55,265 nt of DNA from Atkinsonella hypoxylon (lineage: Eukaryota > Ascomycota > Sordariomycetes > Hypocreales > Clavicipitaceae): positions 1 through 55,265 of the forward strand of contig JFHB01000201.1 in the NCBI GenBank assembly GCA_000729835.1, written 5' to 3'. Below, one piece after another: positions 45,876 to 55,265 of this stretch. Made by a program: the position numbers and the translations under genes. The notes below the pieces were generated by a model. It was not told the origin of the DNA, searched no databases, and saw only the letters and a list, made by a program, of their open reading frames with translations. The stretch's first letter is position 1; each line of letters starts with the position of its first letter.

Positions 45876-47351
45876 ATGGTGAAGGAAACCAAATACTACG
45901 ACACCCTTGGTGTATGCATACCCTCTCCAAACAGAAACTATATTTGGAAAAAGTCTGTTCTAACTCCGTTGCTAGGTCTCCCCTTCTGCGACTGAGCAGG
46001 AGCTCAAGAAGGCATACAAAGTCAACGCCTTGAAGTACCATCCTGGTATGCTACATAGTGTCCGATGGTTTCGGCATATGCACTTCGTCATCAATATGGC
46101 TCCATCTAACTATGAATACAGACAAGAACGCACACAATCCTGCTGCCGAAGAGAAGTTCAAAGAGGTCTCCCATGCATACGAGATTCTGTCTGACCCCCA
46201 GAAGCGACAAATTTATGACCAATATGGTGAAGCCGGCCTTGAAGGCGGCGCTGGCGGCGGCAGTGGCATGGCTGCCGAGGACTTGTTCGCCCAGTTCTTC
46301 GGCGGCGGCGGCTTTGGCGGCATGGGTGGCATGTTCGGTGGCATGAACAACCGTGGCCCTCCCAAGGCTCGCACCATTCATCACACTCACAAGGTTTCGC
46401 TCGAAGACATCTACAGAGGCAAGATCTCCAAGTTGGCATTGCAAAGATCCATAATTTGTCCCAAATGCGACGGTCTCGGAGGCAAGGACGGCGCTGTTAA
46501 GAAGTGCCCGGGCTGTGATGGCCACGGTATGAAGACTATGATGCGCCAAATGGGCCCAATGATCCAGCGCTTCCAGACTGTGTGCCCCGACTGTAATGGT
46601 GAAGGAGAGATTATCAAGGAAAAGGACCGCTGCAAGCAGTGCAACGGCAAAAAGACAATCGTCGACCGAAAGGTACTCCACGTTCACGTCGATAAAGGAG
46701 TTCGTAGTGGTACCAAAGTGGAGTTCCGAGGCGAGGGTGACCAAGCACCCGGAGTTCAGGCTGGCGATGTTGTTTTCGAGATTGAGCAGAAGCCCCATCC
46801 TCGTTTCACTCGAAAGGAGGACGATTTGCTTTACAAATGTGACATCGAGCTGGTTACTGCTCTGGCTGGTGGTACTATCTATGTCGAGCACCTGGATGAT
46901 CGTTGGCTCAGCATCGATATCTTGCCCGGTGAGGCTATTGCACCAGGTAAGGGCAGGCTGCACCCCCGTGGCAAACTTATACGTTCGCATCTGTTCTTGA
47001 TATATTTGGAACCGAAATCTAACCTACTGCTTAGACTCCATCAAGGTGGTGCGAGGCCAGGGTATGCCTTCTTACCGACACCACGACTTCGGCAACTTGT
47101 ATATCCACTTCAACGTCAAGTTCCCCGAGAAAGGCTGGACGCAAGACGAAGCTGCATTTGAGGCTCTTCGCAAAATCCTGCCTTCGCCATCTGTCCAGAA
47201 CGTGCCTCCCGCTGAAGCTATGACTGAGCCCGCTGACCTAGAGGATCTAGACTCGTCCTCGCAGAGCAGAGTATTTAGCAGCCCTGGTGCGGAAGACGAG
47301 GATGAAGATGGTCATCCTGGTGCAGAGCGTGTGCAGTGCGCTTCTCAGTAG
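45876..47351 (+). CDS. ydj1: Type I J-protein Ydj1/Mas5, farnesylated Hsp40
   Basis: Cytosolic DnaJ co-chaperone of Hsp70 in general folding, ER and mitochondrial protein import and heat stress. Exons 45876-45911, 45976-46045, 46122-46946 and 47035-47351 join in frame to 415 aa. The J domain (1-70) carries HPD at residues 34-36. A Gly/Phe-Gly/Met linker follows (FGGGGFGGMGGMFGGMNN). Four zinc-finger repeats are visible (CPKCDGLG, CPGCDGHG, CPDCNGEG, CKQCNGKK). The substrate-binding C-terminal domains include HVHVDKGVRSGTKVEFRGEG. The protein ends CASQ, a CaaX box identical to that of yeast Ydj1, so farnesylation and membrane association are expected. An upstream 5' UTR intron is likely. No heat-shock element was established. 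Confidence 0.97.
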
Positions 47352-47916
47352 AGTGGGTAGCGAGATTACCATTCAGTCGCTACAAGAGGGTGATTAGATT
47401 TTTTTGTTTACGCATTTGTTTGCAGCATGGCGAATCTGTATCATCCCACTCATTCTGGCATTGCCCAGGTGTGTCAAAGGACTATGACATTTAAAAAAGC
47501 TTATGCTCGGTCTGCGTAACGAGCGCGTCATTGACACGACGCTCTTTAATCATACTGTCATGGGCTTGATGCAGTCTCTTTGATATAATATACGCAGGGA
47601 AGAGCTCGTTTCGCTCCGCCCCTCACGGACACGTATTATGGGTATCATGAAGCACGGCGAGGGGTTTGGTGTTATGTGAGGGGACGGGGACGGGGAAAAG
47701 GATGAAAGTCGGTCTCCTATCTGTAGGAGATGGAGCTTTTGATGATCCCATCGGGCTGGCTGGCGTTTAGAGGATATAGACGATTCGATGAGCTTTCAGT
47801 TGTTGCAGACCTAGACTATGCGCGCAATGAATTTACTCAAATTTTTTTGATTGATTGATTGATTGAATAATTGTTTTTTTTTTAATTTTTTTTTTTTTTT
47901 GGTGGCCATGGAATCT
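47352..47916. other. Intergenic, between convergent ydj1 and trm82
   Basis: 3' flanks. Contains (GATT)n at about 47850-47866 and two T-runs before the trm82 stop. No gene seen. Confidence 0.5.
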
Positions 47917-49734
47917 TTACTCCTGTTCTGCAGCCGAGCGAGGTGGGGCCTCCGCATCGGCAACTGCCACGGCCTCTGATCCCCCGTCCTCACCGTCCTC
48001 ACCACCTTGCTCTTTTCGCAGGTTTTCCACCGTGTAGAACATGTCACGGATGTCCTTTGGGGTCACTTGCATCTCTGCGTCATCCACGGTTTGGCCGTGA
48101 AGGGGGAGTTCCACATCAGATGATAGACGTTCTCCGCTGCGAGTAAGCGTGTACTCATGAAGACTTCTGACTTCGGTATTCTGGCCTGGATCCATTGCTA
48201 CAATAAGCTTGAGTGGTGAGTCATCGGATGGACTTGAGATGGCGATGTGGAGCGGATTGCACGGTAATTGAATGATGCTTGGATTTTTGAGTTGGGCCCC
48301 TTTGAAGAGCTGCCATGCAAAGATGGCTTTGATGCTATAAGATTGGTGAGTACTTCGTATTACCCTTCTAGCGATCACACTCGGAAGCCCCGAGACTCTG
48401 TTTCCACGCGGGGGAAGCGTACTTACTCTTCACAGGTGGCTAGCACATAGGTTAAGTGGCCTTCATCGGAAGGGTATAGCAACGATGTCAAACCCGACAC
48501 AGCCACCTTTGTAGTCTGCGGGGAGACCTCCCGCGCCAGAGCAAGCAGATTCGTTCGTGACAGAACGGCACCGGCTTTCCAGTCCCAGATGAAGAGGTCC
48601 TCGTCGCCGCCTCCCGAGATGAGAATATCCTCATGGCCGCGAGGGATGATGATGTTGCTTACGAATTGCTTATGGCCTAGACAGTATGCCTCGATGATGT
48701 GAGCTTGCGGAATGTATCGCGATACGCGAATATGTTCGTCCCGGTCTGCGGTCAAGATGTACTTCCTGCCTTGGCTCTGTGTGACGAGGAGGGAGGTGAG
48801 CATGGAAACGTGGCCTAGTAAGACGGTGATTTCAAAACCGGGATCCTCTTTTGAGGCCTCGTTCTGGGCCTTTTTGGATTCAAGCTGTTTACGTTGGTTC
48901 TCTAGTGCCGCGCGGTTGCGCTTAGAGTGGACGGTGAAGGTGTTGGCGGCAGGCTCGGCGAGCTTGGGGCCAGTAATGGATGGGGTAGCAGCGGCGCGGA
49001 GGGCCAGAGCCGAGGGTGAAGGGGCCGTCATGAGGAGAGGGATGGAGTAGACGTCGCCGAATTTGTCGGCGACGAGAATCTGGGAATTGTAGCCGAGAGA
49101 GATGGAGCTGGGTCGTTTGGGCATGACTCTTGAGAATATCATGTTAGTGGTGTTGTTGTAACCTGGCGGGGATGTGCTAGGGCTTAGCTCAATTTACTCA
49201 CCTTTGGCTTAGTTGAGTGAGGTTACCCTGGCCGTCATGTTCAAAAACCCAAGCTGCCTTATCGTGACCCGAAACTGCAACCAGGTGCTGCCCGTCGTCC
49301 GTGCATGTCATGAGTGTGATAAGCGGTCGATCAACTACTCGACCCATTCTTGACTTTTCGCCATGGTTGGGGCCTTTGCTCTGCCTCTTTCCCTTTTTCT
49401 TTCCATGATTTTCTGCATTCCAAGAGGAATCTTCAGGTTTGGTTTCCTCTGGGTTGCCTCTGGGAGTGACTGCGTTGTCCGCGCCCTGCTCGGTCTTTTG
49501 TCTTTTGGCCGGAGGCTCAACTGCTTCAACGACCAATGGTTCCTCCGTCTCATTTTGAGACCCTTGGACATCCCGCTTTAGAGAAGCGACGAACTTTGCC
49601 ACGTCTGGGTGCTGCCATGTTGAAAGATGCTTGCTATCTGAGAGGTTGAATGAGTGTATCTTGCCGCCGCGAGCAGCGAAGAGGATGTTGCGCGAGATTT
49701 CCACCCTGTTGTAGGGAATAATTGTGAGACTCAT
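47917..49734 (-). CDS. trm82: tRNA (guanine-N7)-methyltransferase WD40 subunit Trm82
   Basis: Non-catalytic partner of Trm8 in the enzyme that makes m7G46 in tRNA; the human counterpart is WDR4. Exons 49734-49202, 49128-48427 and 48334-47917 join in frame to 550 aa. The WD40 propeller is built from blades such as SGHDKAAWVFEHDGQG, GYNSQILVADKFGDVYSIP, YILTADRDEHIRVSRYIPQ (the family-typical ADRDEHIRVS), AYCLGHKQFVSNI and ILISGGGDEDLFIWDWKAG. Two low-complexity inserts interrupt it: a charged one with KKKGKRQSKG (about 100-130) and a Lys/Glu-rich one (about 230-260), which make it longer than the yeast protein. Intron 1 uses an AAG acceptor. The C-terminus is acidic and Ala/Glu-rich. Confidence 0.93.
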
Positions 49735-50236
49735 GCTTTTTTTTTTTTGTCAGTTTGTCGTAGTAGCTCAAACGGCTTCGATTATTTTCTCCGTCTATTA
49801 TAAAAATGGCGAAGACCAATGAGTCGAAGTCGTGGTTAGAAACTTAATTGTTATAACATAAACCGTTAGTCCCTTAGATATTACGAGTATTGGAAATAAA
49901 GAAAAAAAGATACATCTGCTTCCGTACATTGTTGGCCTGGCATCCACCCCAGCAGCGCCCACACGGTGATTGGACACAGATTACCATTGCTTCTCTCAAG
50001 GAACGAGCTCCACTGTACTTCCAGAGTGGGTTAGCGCCGCTAAGCCCTAAGTAGCAAGACAAGCGGATAGTCGGACGGATGTGCACACATTTTGGCGAAA
50101 AAAGAGAAAAAAATTCCGCCTTGGTGTTAATTCCTTTTCTGCCAAACCGTCCCTCCCACGACCTTCATCCTTCGCACAACCAATCCTCACATACCCCCTT
50201 GCCCTGAAATATCCTGCCTTCATTCAATAAGAAGAT
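49735..50236. promoter_or_regulatory. Divergent promoter region, trm82 / rpp0
   Basis: About 500 bp between the starts of two translation-related genes on opposite strands. Contains CTAAGCCCTAAG at 50038-50050, similar to the AGCCCTAA-type boxes seen in some fungal ribosomal-protein promoters. That link is a guess. No coding frame. Confidence 0.5.
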
Positions 50237-51446
50237 ATGGGGGGCAAGTCTGCAAACAAGGCCGGCTACTTCGACAAGCTCAAGGGCTTGCTCGAGGAGT
50301 ACCGCTCCGTCTTCATCGTCTCCATCGACAATGTCAGCTCTCAGCAGATGCACGAGATCCGACATGCTCTCCGCAACCAGGGTGTTGTCCTGATGGGCAA
50401 GAACACTATGGTACGTTTTTCTGTGGACGGGCTGGGATTTTTCTTTCTTCCCCTGATATAAAAAATCACCAATTGTCGAAAGGCGAAGTGTTTTTCTATT
50501 TGAGGAGTCGCCTCCCCGAGTTTGGTGCCTTGAATCACAGGATTGAGATGGAAGATTCTCAACTGGCGGATGCGACGCGCGAAATCATCGAAATCAGAGT
50601 CAAGAAGTCTAATTGATGGATGGTATAGGTTCGCCGAGCTCTAAAGATCTTCGTCAACGACACCCCCGAGTACGAGCGTCTCTTGCCTTTTGTCAAGGGC
50701 AACGTCGGTTTCGTCTTCACCAACGGCGACCTCAAGGAGATCCGCGACAAGCTCCTGTCCAACCGTGTCGCCGCACCTGCTCGTGCCGGCGCTCTCGCCC
50801 CCGTGGATGTCTGGGTTCCCGCTGGAAACACCGGTATGGAACCCGGCAAGACCTCCTTCTTCCAGGCCCTCGGTGTCCCGACCAAGATTGCCCGTGGTAC
50901 GATTGAAATCACGACCGATCTGAAGCTCGTCGAGGCCGGCAACAAGGTCGGTCCCTCCGAGGCCACCCTCCTCAACTTGCTCAACATCTCTCCCTTCACC
51001 TACGGTCTGGGTATCGAGCAGGTCTACGACCAGGGCCAGGTCTTCCCCCCCGAGATTCTCGACATTGGCGACGAGCAGCTCCTCGCCTCTCTGGCCAAGG
51101 CCATCACCACCATCGCCACCATCTCCCTGGCCATCAACTTCCCCACCTTGCCCTCGGTCATGCACTCCGTCGTCAATTCCTACAAGAACTTGCTTGCCAT
51201 TGCCATCGAGACCGACTTCTCCTGGCCTGAGATCGAGCAGCTCAAGGACCGCATTGCCAACCCTGAGGCCTATGCCGCCGCTGCGCCGGCCGCTGCCGCT
51301 GCCGCCACTTCTGCTGCTGCCCCTGTTGAAGAGAAGAAGGACGAGTCCGAGGAGGAGGACGACGAGGGTTTCGGCGGGCTCTTGTACGTCCCTTTCAGTT
51401 CCCCACCCGGTCACGCACTCAGAGCTAACACTTGCACAGCGATTAA
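50237..51446 (+). CDS. rpp0: 60S acidic ribosomal stalk protein P0
   Basis: Core of the ribosomal stalk: binds 25S rRNA, anchors the P1/P2 dimers and helps recruit elongation factors. Exons 50237-50410, 50629-51383 and 51440-51446 give 311 aa, the normal length. Starts MGGKSANKAGYFDKLKGLL; an rRNA-binding L10-type domain (about 1-200) includes GKNTMVRRALK across the first junction. Next come the P1/P2-binding helices, an Ala-rich hinge (YAAAAPAAAAAAT) and the acidic tail EEKKDESEEEDDEGFGGLFD. The last Phe is completed by, and the last Asp and stop lie in, a 7-nt exon. Without that splice the frame runs on to 51771 and loses the conserved GLFD end, so the micro-exon model is strongly supported. 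Intron 1 (218 nt) is long for the window. Confidence 0.96.
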
Positions 51447-51977
51447 ACGGAATTTTAAAATGATGGTGTTGGGCTGGCTTTCCACTCTGGTTGGGTTCAC
51501 GATATATGCATCTGGAATATGGGTACATGGGTCGTTTTACGATTGCCGACGCTTATTACCCTTGGTCTCAAAACATAACGAAAGGTTAATGAAAGCTATG
51601 CCAGGCATGAAGGCAGCACGTGGAGCATGCGCGAGAATTGTGAAAAGTGAAATGTGTGTAAAAGGCTTTTGCGCTGTTCTGCACGAGAAAAAGGTTAGTC
51701 AAGTTTGTCTTTATGGCCATTTTTTTTTCCCCTCCTTTTATTCGAATGATTATGAAACAAAAACATCATGAGCTTTTTAACCCTGAACTCTACTGATGAC
51801 ACGTATTATCACCCTATGACTCTTACCTTGTGCTTTACCTCTACTGTCTACTCGTACACAATGACTGGAATATAGGGCTAACGAATGGAAGTGAACTGGC
51901 AATATCTGCTTTTTAGAACCCCGCTTTATCATACATGCTCCATGTCCGTGATACATGTTTGCGCATTCGTAGGATGA
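51447..51977. other. Intergenic, between convergent rpp0 and msh1
   Basis: rpp0 3' UTR and flank. The plus-strand frame open to 51771 is read-through of rpp0 intron 2 and not a separate gene. Nothing else seen. Confidence 0.6.
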
Positions 51978-54900
51978 CTACTGTGACTCGACAGGCCGTT
52001 GGCCCTCGAGGATCCTTCTGGCCGTGTCCACGGCGCTGTCTGGCAAACCAGCCAATCTGGCGACCTTGAGCGCATGGCTCTGCCGATTCATTCCCTTTCG
52101 TAGCTCGTGAATATAGACAAATCCCCCGCGCCCATCCTCGTGTACATCCGTGCAGTAGAATCGCACAGGTCCCCCTCGTCCACCGGCGTCACAGAGGCCA
52201 TCCTCCGCCGCCAAATCGGCCACATGGTGAAAGTGCGTTGCAAACAGCGTCCGGCACTGGTTCACAGTGACCAGGTGGCGCAGACAGGCATACGACACGG
52301 CCGTCCCATCCTGCGGTGTCGTCCCGCGGCCTATCTCGTCCATGATGACAAACGACCGAGGCGTCGCCTGCTGGAGGATCTGGGCCGTCTCCAGCATTTC
52401 CACCATGAAGGTGCTCTGGTCGCGGTACAAGTCATCCGCCGACCCGACGCGACTGAAGATGGCGTCCACGATGCCCAGCTCCGCGTACGAAGCAGGCACG
52501 TAGCAGCCGATCTGGGCGAGAATGGTAATCAGGGCGTTCTGGCGCAGGAACGTGCTCTTGCCTGCCATGTTGGGACCCGTGATGAGCCAGAGGAGGCCGT
52601 CGGCCGCTGAGCCGACGAGGCAGTTGTTTCTGACGAAGCTGCGCCCTTGTTCGACGAGGCCCCCTTCGACGGTGGGATGGCGCCCGCCGATAATGGTGTG
52701 TGCGGTGCTGCTGTTGAGTATGGGGCGGACGAGGTCCTGCTCAATGGCCAGCTTGGCAAAGGACGTGGTGATGTCGAGCTCGTCGAGGACTATGGCATTG
52801 CGGCGCAGTTTGACGAGGTTCAGAATGACTTGTTTGCGCAGGGACTGGAAGACGCGTTCTTCTTCGCGGCGGATCTGGAACCGGGCCTGGTCGAGACGTT
52901 GGCCCAGGGCTGTCCACTCTTGGTGATGGAAGGACCTCGTGGACCGGCTGGACGACAGGGTTGGCATATTGACCAGGTTCTTGGTGTCCTTGCCCTTGAT
53001 ATGAGCGATGTGGCCTAGGCCAGGAGTCCATTTCAAAGTGAGGCTCGGGGCAGAGAGCTTCTCGCGCAGGCTCTCACTCAGCTGGGCCTTCTCGTCCAAA
53101 AGGGACGTCAGTTGCGCATGCAGCCTCTTCAAAGCGGCGCTCGCCCCAGGCTTCATGATCCACGCCTCGTTGTCCTCGGCATAGTATTCCCTGATGGACG
53201 CAGGCCGCTTCTTCTTGCCCTTTGGCAGCGCTAGCGCGTCGTCCGGTGAGCCCTCCGACGCGACAATGTCTTGCGCGAGAGCAAGCATCTGGCTGGCCTC
53301 GGAATCCGCCACCTCGTGCTGGTGGACGATTCCGTCCTCGTCAATGGCGTCTTTGACCTTTCGCGCGAGCTTAAGCGGTTGGACGAGATCGATGCGCGAC
53401 AAAAGTGCACGGAAGCAATCGCTCTGTGACTTGTCCACAGCTTGGTCGACGGTCTGGGTGAGCATGGTGACGATGTCCTCTGTGGCGCGGATCGTGTTCG
53501 CGATGGCCACTAGGTCGTCTGCGTCACCTCTGCCCATGGAGAACTTCTGAACCAATCTTTGAGAGTCATGACATCGGCGCAAGAGCATCACGATGGAGTC
53601 GCGGACATGGTCCATTGATATGAATCTGGCCACGAGGTTTTGGCGAGCGTTGATCACCTCGAGGGACGTGGACGGGGCGCTTAGCCACTCGTGTAATAGT
53701 CTGGCGCCGCTTTTGGTGACGGTCCGTCTGATGGCATGGAGGAGGCTGCCGCGGAAGAAGCCGTCTCTGAGGGTCTGCTTGATCTCGAGAGCGCGGAGAC
53801 TGTTCTTGTCGATGTTCATGATTTGCATGCTCTCGTGCCGCATGGGTGGCAGCAGTTTCATGGTCATGCCCTGCAGCCTGTCCCTCACGTAGTTCAAGAC
53901 CAGGTTGCCGGCCGAGACTTCTTCCTTGGTGAAGCTCTTTTGCGCTGCTTTGGGCACCCCGGTCTCTAGGAGCGGTTTCCAGTCCTCGATGGTCGTGAGC
54001 TCTCCTTCAGGGGCAAAGGTTATCAGATGCCGGTCCTCGGCCAGGATGGAGAAGATGTCGTGGTCCTTTTGTGATTCGATGTCGGCACTGAGAACAACCT
54101 CACGAGGCCCAATTCGAGATAGTATGGATGACAACGAGGACAAGTGCGTCGACTGTGTGAAGAAATGGCCTGTGGACAAATCGAGCCAGGCCAATCCCAG
54201 GGGCACGGAGAATGATGATATGGAAGTGGAGGGGACTGGATGCGTTTGGACCATTGCAGTGGATTGCTCGACTTCAGCTTCGCTGTTGGCTACGTAAACA
54301 GCCAGTACATAGTTGTTTTCATAAGGATCAATGAAGTTTTCGTCAATCAGCGTCCCAGGGGTAATGATGCGGGCCACGCGACGATCATGCATCAAGCCAC
54401 CCGACCTGATCTTGTCGGCTGCATCGTTGGGAAACTCCTCCGCTATAGCAACATAGCGATTAAGGTCTTGCACCAATATCTTCAAGTAGCGATCCAGCTG
54501 GAAGAAGGGGAAGCCGGCCTAGCAAACTCATGTCAGCTTTACAGCAGTTTCAGCCAGCCGGAAGATGTGTGACCAGGTCCATCTCACCATTGGCACCGGC
54601 CCAGCGCTCGTCTTTTTAGACGCCAATTTCAGGCTGAGCAGCGGGGCATACTCGTCGGCATGCTCAAAGTACAATTCGTAAAAGCCCCCGACGCGGGTGA
54701 GAAGCACGCAGTTTTCGAAGCGGCGCATGTTGCGGCGGGCTTGGAGCACAACCGTCGGGTAGCTGAGTTCGCCATGGTCTTCTTCATGCGTGGGCTGTGC
54801 GACGGGTCGTATGGGACCCTGGGGCAGATCAGACAGCTTGACGGTTGTGCTGGTCTTTTTGCCGCGATGCTGTGTGCATGATGGCGCGCGCCATGGCGAT

Positions 54901-55004
54901 TGCCAATCTTGTCGAGCGAGTGGGATGGGGGATCTAGCTGTTACGGACGGGATGTAGCGACGATGCGAGAGGCGGAGACGGTGGGAGTGGTGCAGACGAA
55001 ACAT
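51978..55004 (-). CDS. msh1: Mitochondrial DNA mismatch repair protein Msh1 (MutS family)
   Basis: MutS homologue that maintains mitochondrial DNA. Exons 55004-54588 and 54518-51978 join in frame (PVPM-AGFPFFQLDRYLK) to 985 aa. The first in-frame ATG (55004) gives a basic presequence (MFRLHHSHRLRLSHRRYIP) typical of mitochondrial import. The mismatch-binding domain follows with VLLTRVGGFYELYFEHADEY, containing the Phe-x-Glu motif (FYE) that contacts the mismatch. Then come connector, core and clamp (DNKRNV-type blocks are absent, as expected). The ATPase has Walker A GPNMAGKST (about 787-795) and Walker B VIMDEIGRGTT, followed by ATHFHHVADL. It ends with a helix-turn-helix (KVARLAGLPDSAVDTARRIL). 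Confidence 0.96.
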
Positions 55005-55223
55005 GGATATGGGCTCTTTCCCAAGTCGCCGGATGGCGAGACGAGGTTGGGGGATGAGTTTGTAAAAGGGTTGATAACTTTTTTGGTGTGGGTTTTGGAG
55101 GGCCGATGTCCGATTGGGCACGGCAAGGCGGCTTTGCGTGGAAGACACAACTGATATAGCAGAGGAAAGTGGGAATCAAAGACCAAGTTTAAAAATTGGG
55201 TCTTTTTTTTTTTTTTCTTTTTT

Positions 55224-55265
<42 letters not shown>
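55005..55265. other. msh1 upstream region to window end
   Basis: Leader and promoter of msh1, with T-runs at 55202-55224 leading into the terminal (AG)n tract. The minus-strand frame remains open upstream of 55004 but has no ATG in it. Confidence 0.5.
55225..55265 (+). repeat. (AG)n microsatellite at the window end
   Basis: At least twenty perfect AG dinucleotides running off the end of the window, preceded by T-runs. The true array length is unknown. Confidence 0.95.

Noticed and set aside
50641..51528. 295-codon antisense frame opposite rpp0
   Set aside because: Strong codon bias of rpp0 leaves the antisense strand open. Low-complexity Gly/Glu/Asp translation.
51447..51771. Plus-strand extension of the P0 frame
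   Set aside because: Read-through of the last rpp0 intron; the spliced model gives the conserved GLFD end.
55005..55148. N-terminal extension of msh1
   Set aside because: The frame is open but has no ATG; the ATG at 55004 already gives a good mitochondrial presequence.

Overview
This 55 kb window is nuclear DNA from a filamentous ascomycete, most likely a Sordariomycete and probably Hypocreales. Evidence: short introns (about 54-220 nt) with GTAAGT/GTACGT-type donors and CTAAC/CTGAC-like branch sites; a six-HAMP group III histidine kinase; long pyrimidine-rich leaders; a cytosolic DnaJ ending in a CaaX box; and house-keeping proteins of clear ascomycete type. The order-level assignment is inference. 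There are no rRNA genes, CRISPR arrays, convincing tRNAs or autonomous transposons.

Layout. 1-6 kb: osmosensing hybrid kinase nik1/os-1 (+), followed by a tiny coiled-coil ORF (-). 6-13.4 kb: a 7.3 kb gene-free stretch of homopolymers, microsatellites and one inverted repeat. 13.4-15.4 kb: a SAM plus HMG-box regulator (+), preceded by a uORF whose stop overlaps its start codon. 16.6-19.5 kb: condensin kleisin brn1 (-). 20.5-23.7 kb: CCX-type cation/calcium exchanger (+). 24.4-25.4 kb: phosphomannomutase sec53 (+). 25.9-29.7 kb: WW-PhoD-like phosphatase (-). 31.4-32.8 kb: ER J-protein erj5 (-). 33.0-33.8 kb: two fold-back, MITE-like elements. 33.9-34.9 kb: GPATCH11-like G-patch protein (-). 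35.4-38.2 kb: nop14 (-), divergent from a conserved membrane-anchored unknown (38.5-39.6 kb, +). 41.6-44.1 kb: CLIP-170 family protein (+). 45.9-47.4 kb: ydj1/mas5 (+). 47.9-49.7 kb: trm82 (-), divergent from rpp0 (50.2-51.4 kb, +). 52-55 kb: mitochondrial msh1 (-). The window ends in a (GA)n tract and begins in a C/T tract.

Most genes are unrelated house-keeping genes without cluster logic. Loose themes are ribosome production and translation (nop14, trm82, rpp0), protein folding (erj5, ydj1), chromosome and microtubule biology (brn1, the CLIP protein) and signalling or ion homeostasis (nik1, the CCX exchanger, the HMG regulator). I joined exons by hand using reading-frame continuity and family conservation. 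I found no convincing new multi-gene system. The most interesting signals are the fold-back elements, the start/stop-overlapping uORFs, the non-consensus splice sites in the SAM-HMG gene and the 7-nt last exon of rpp0.
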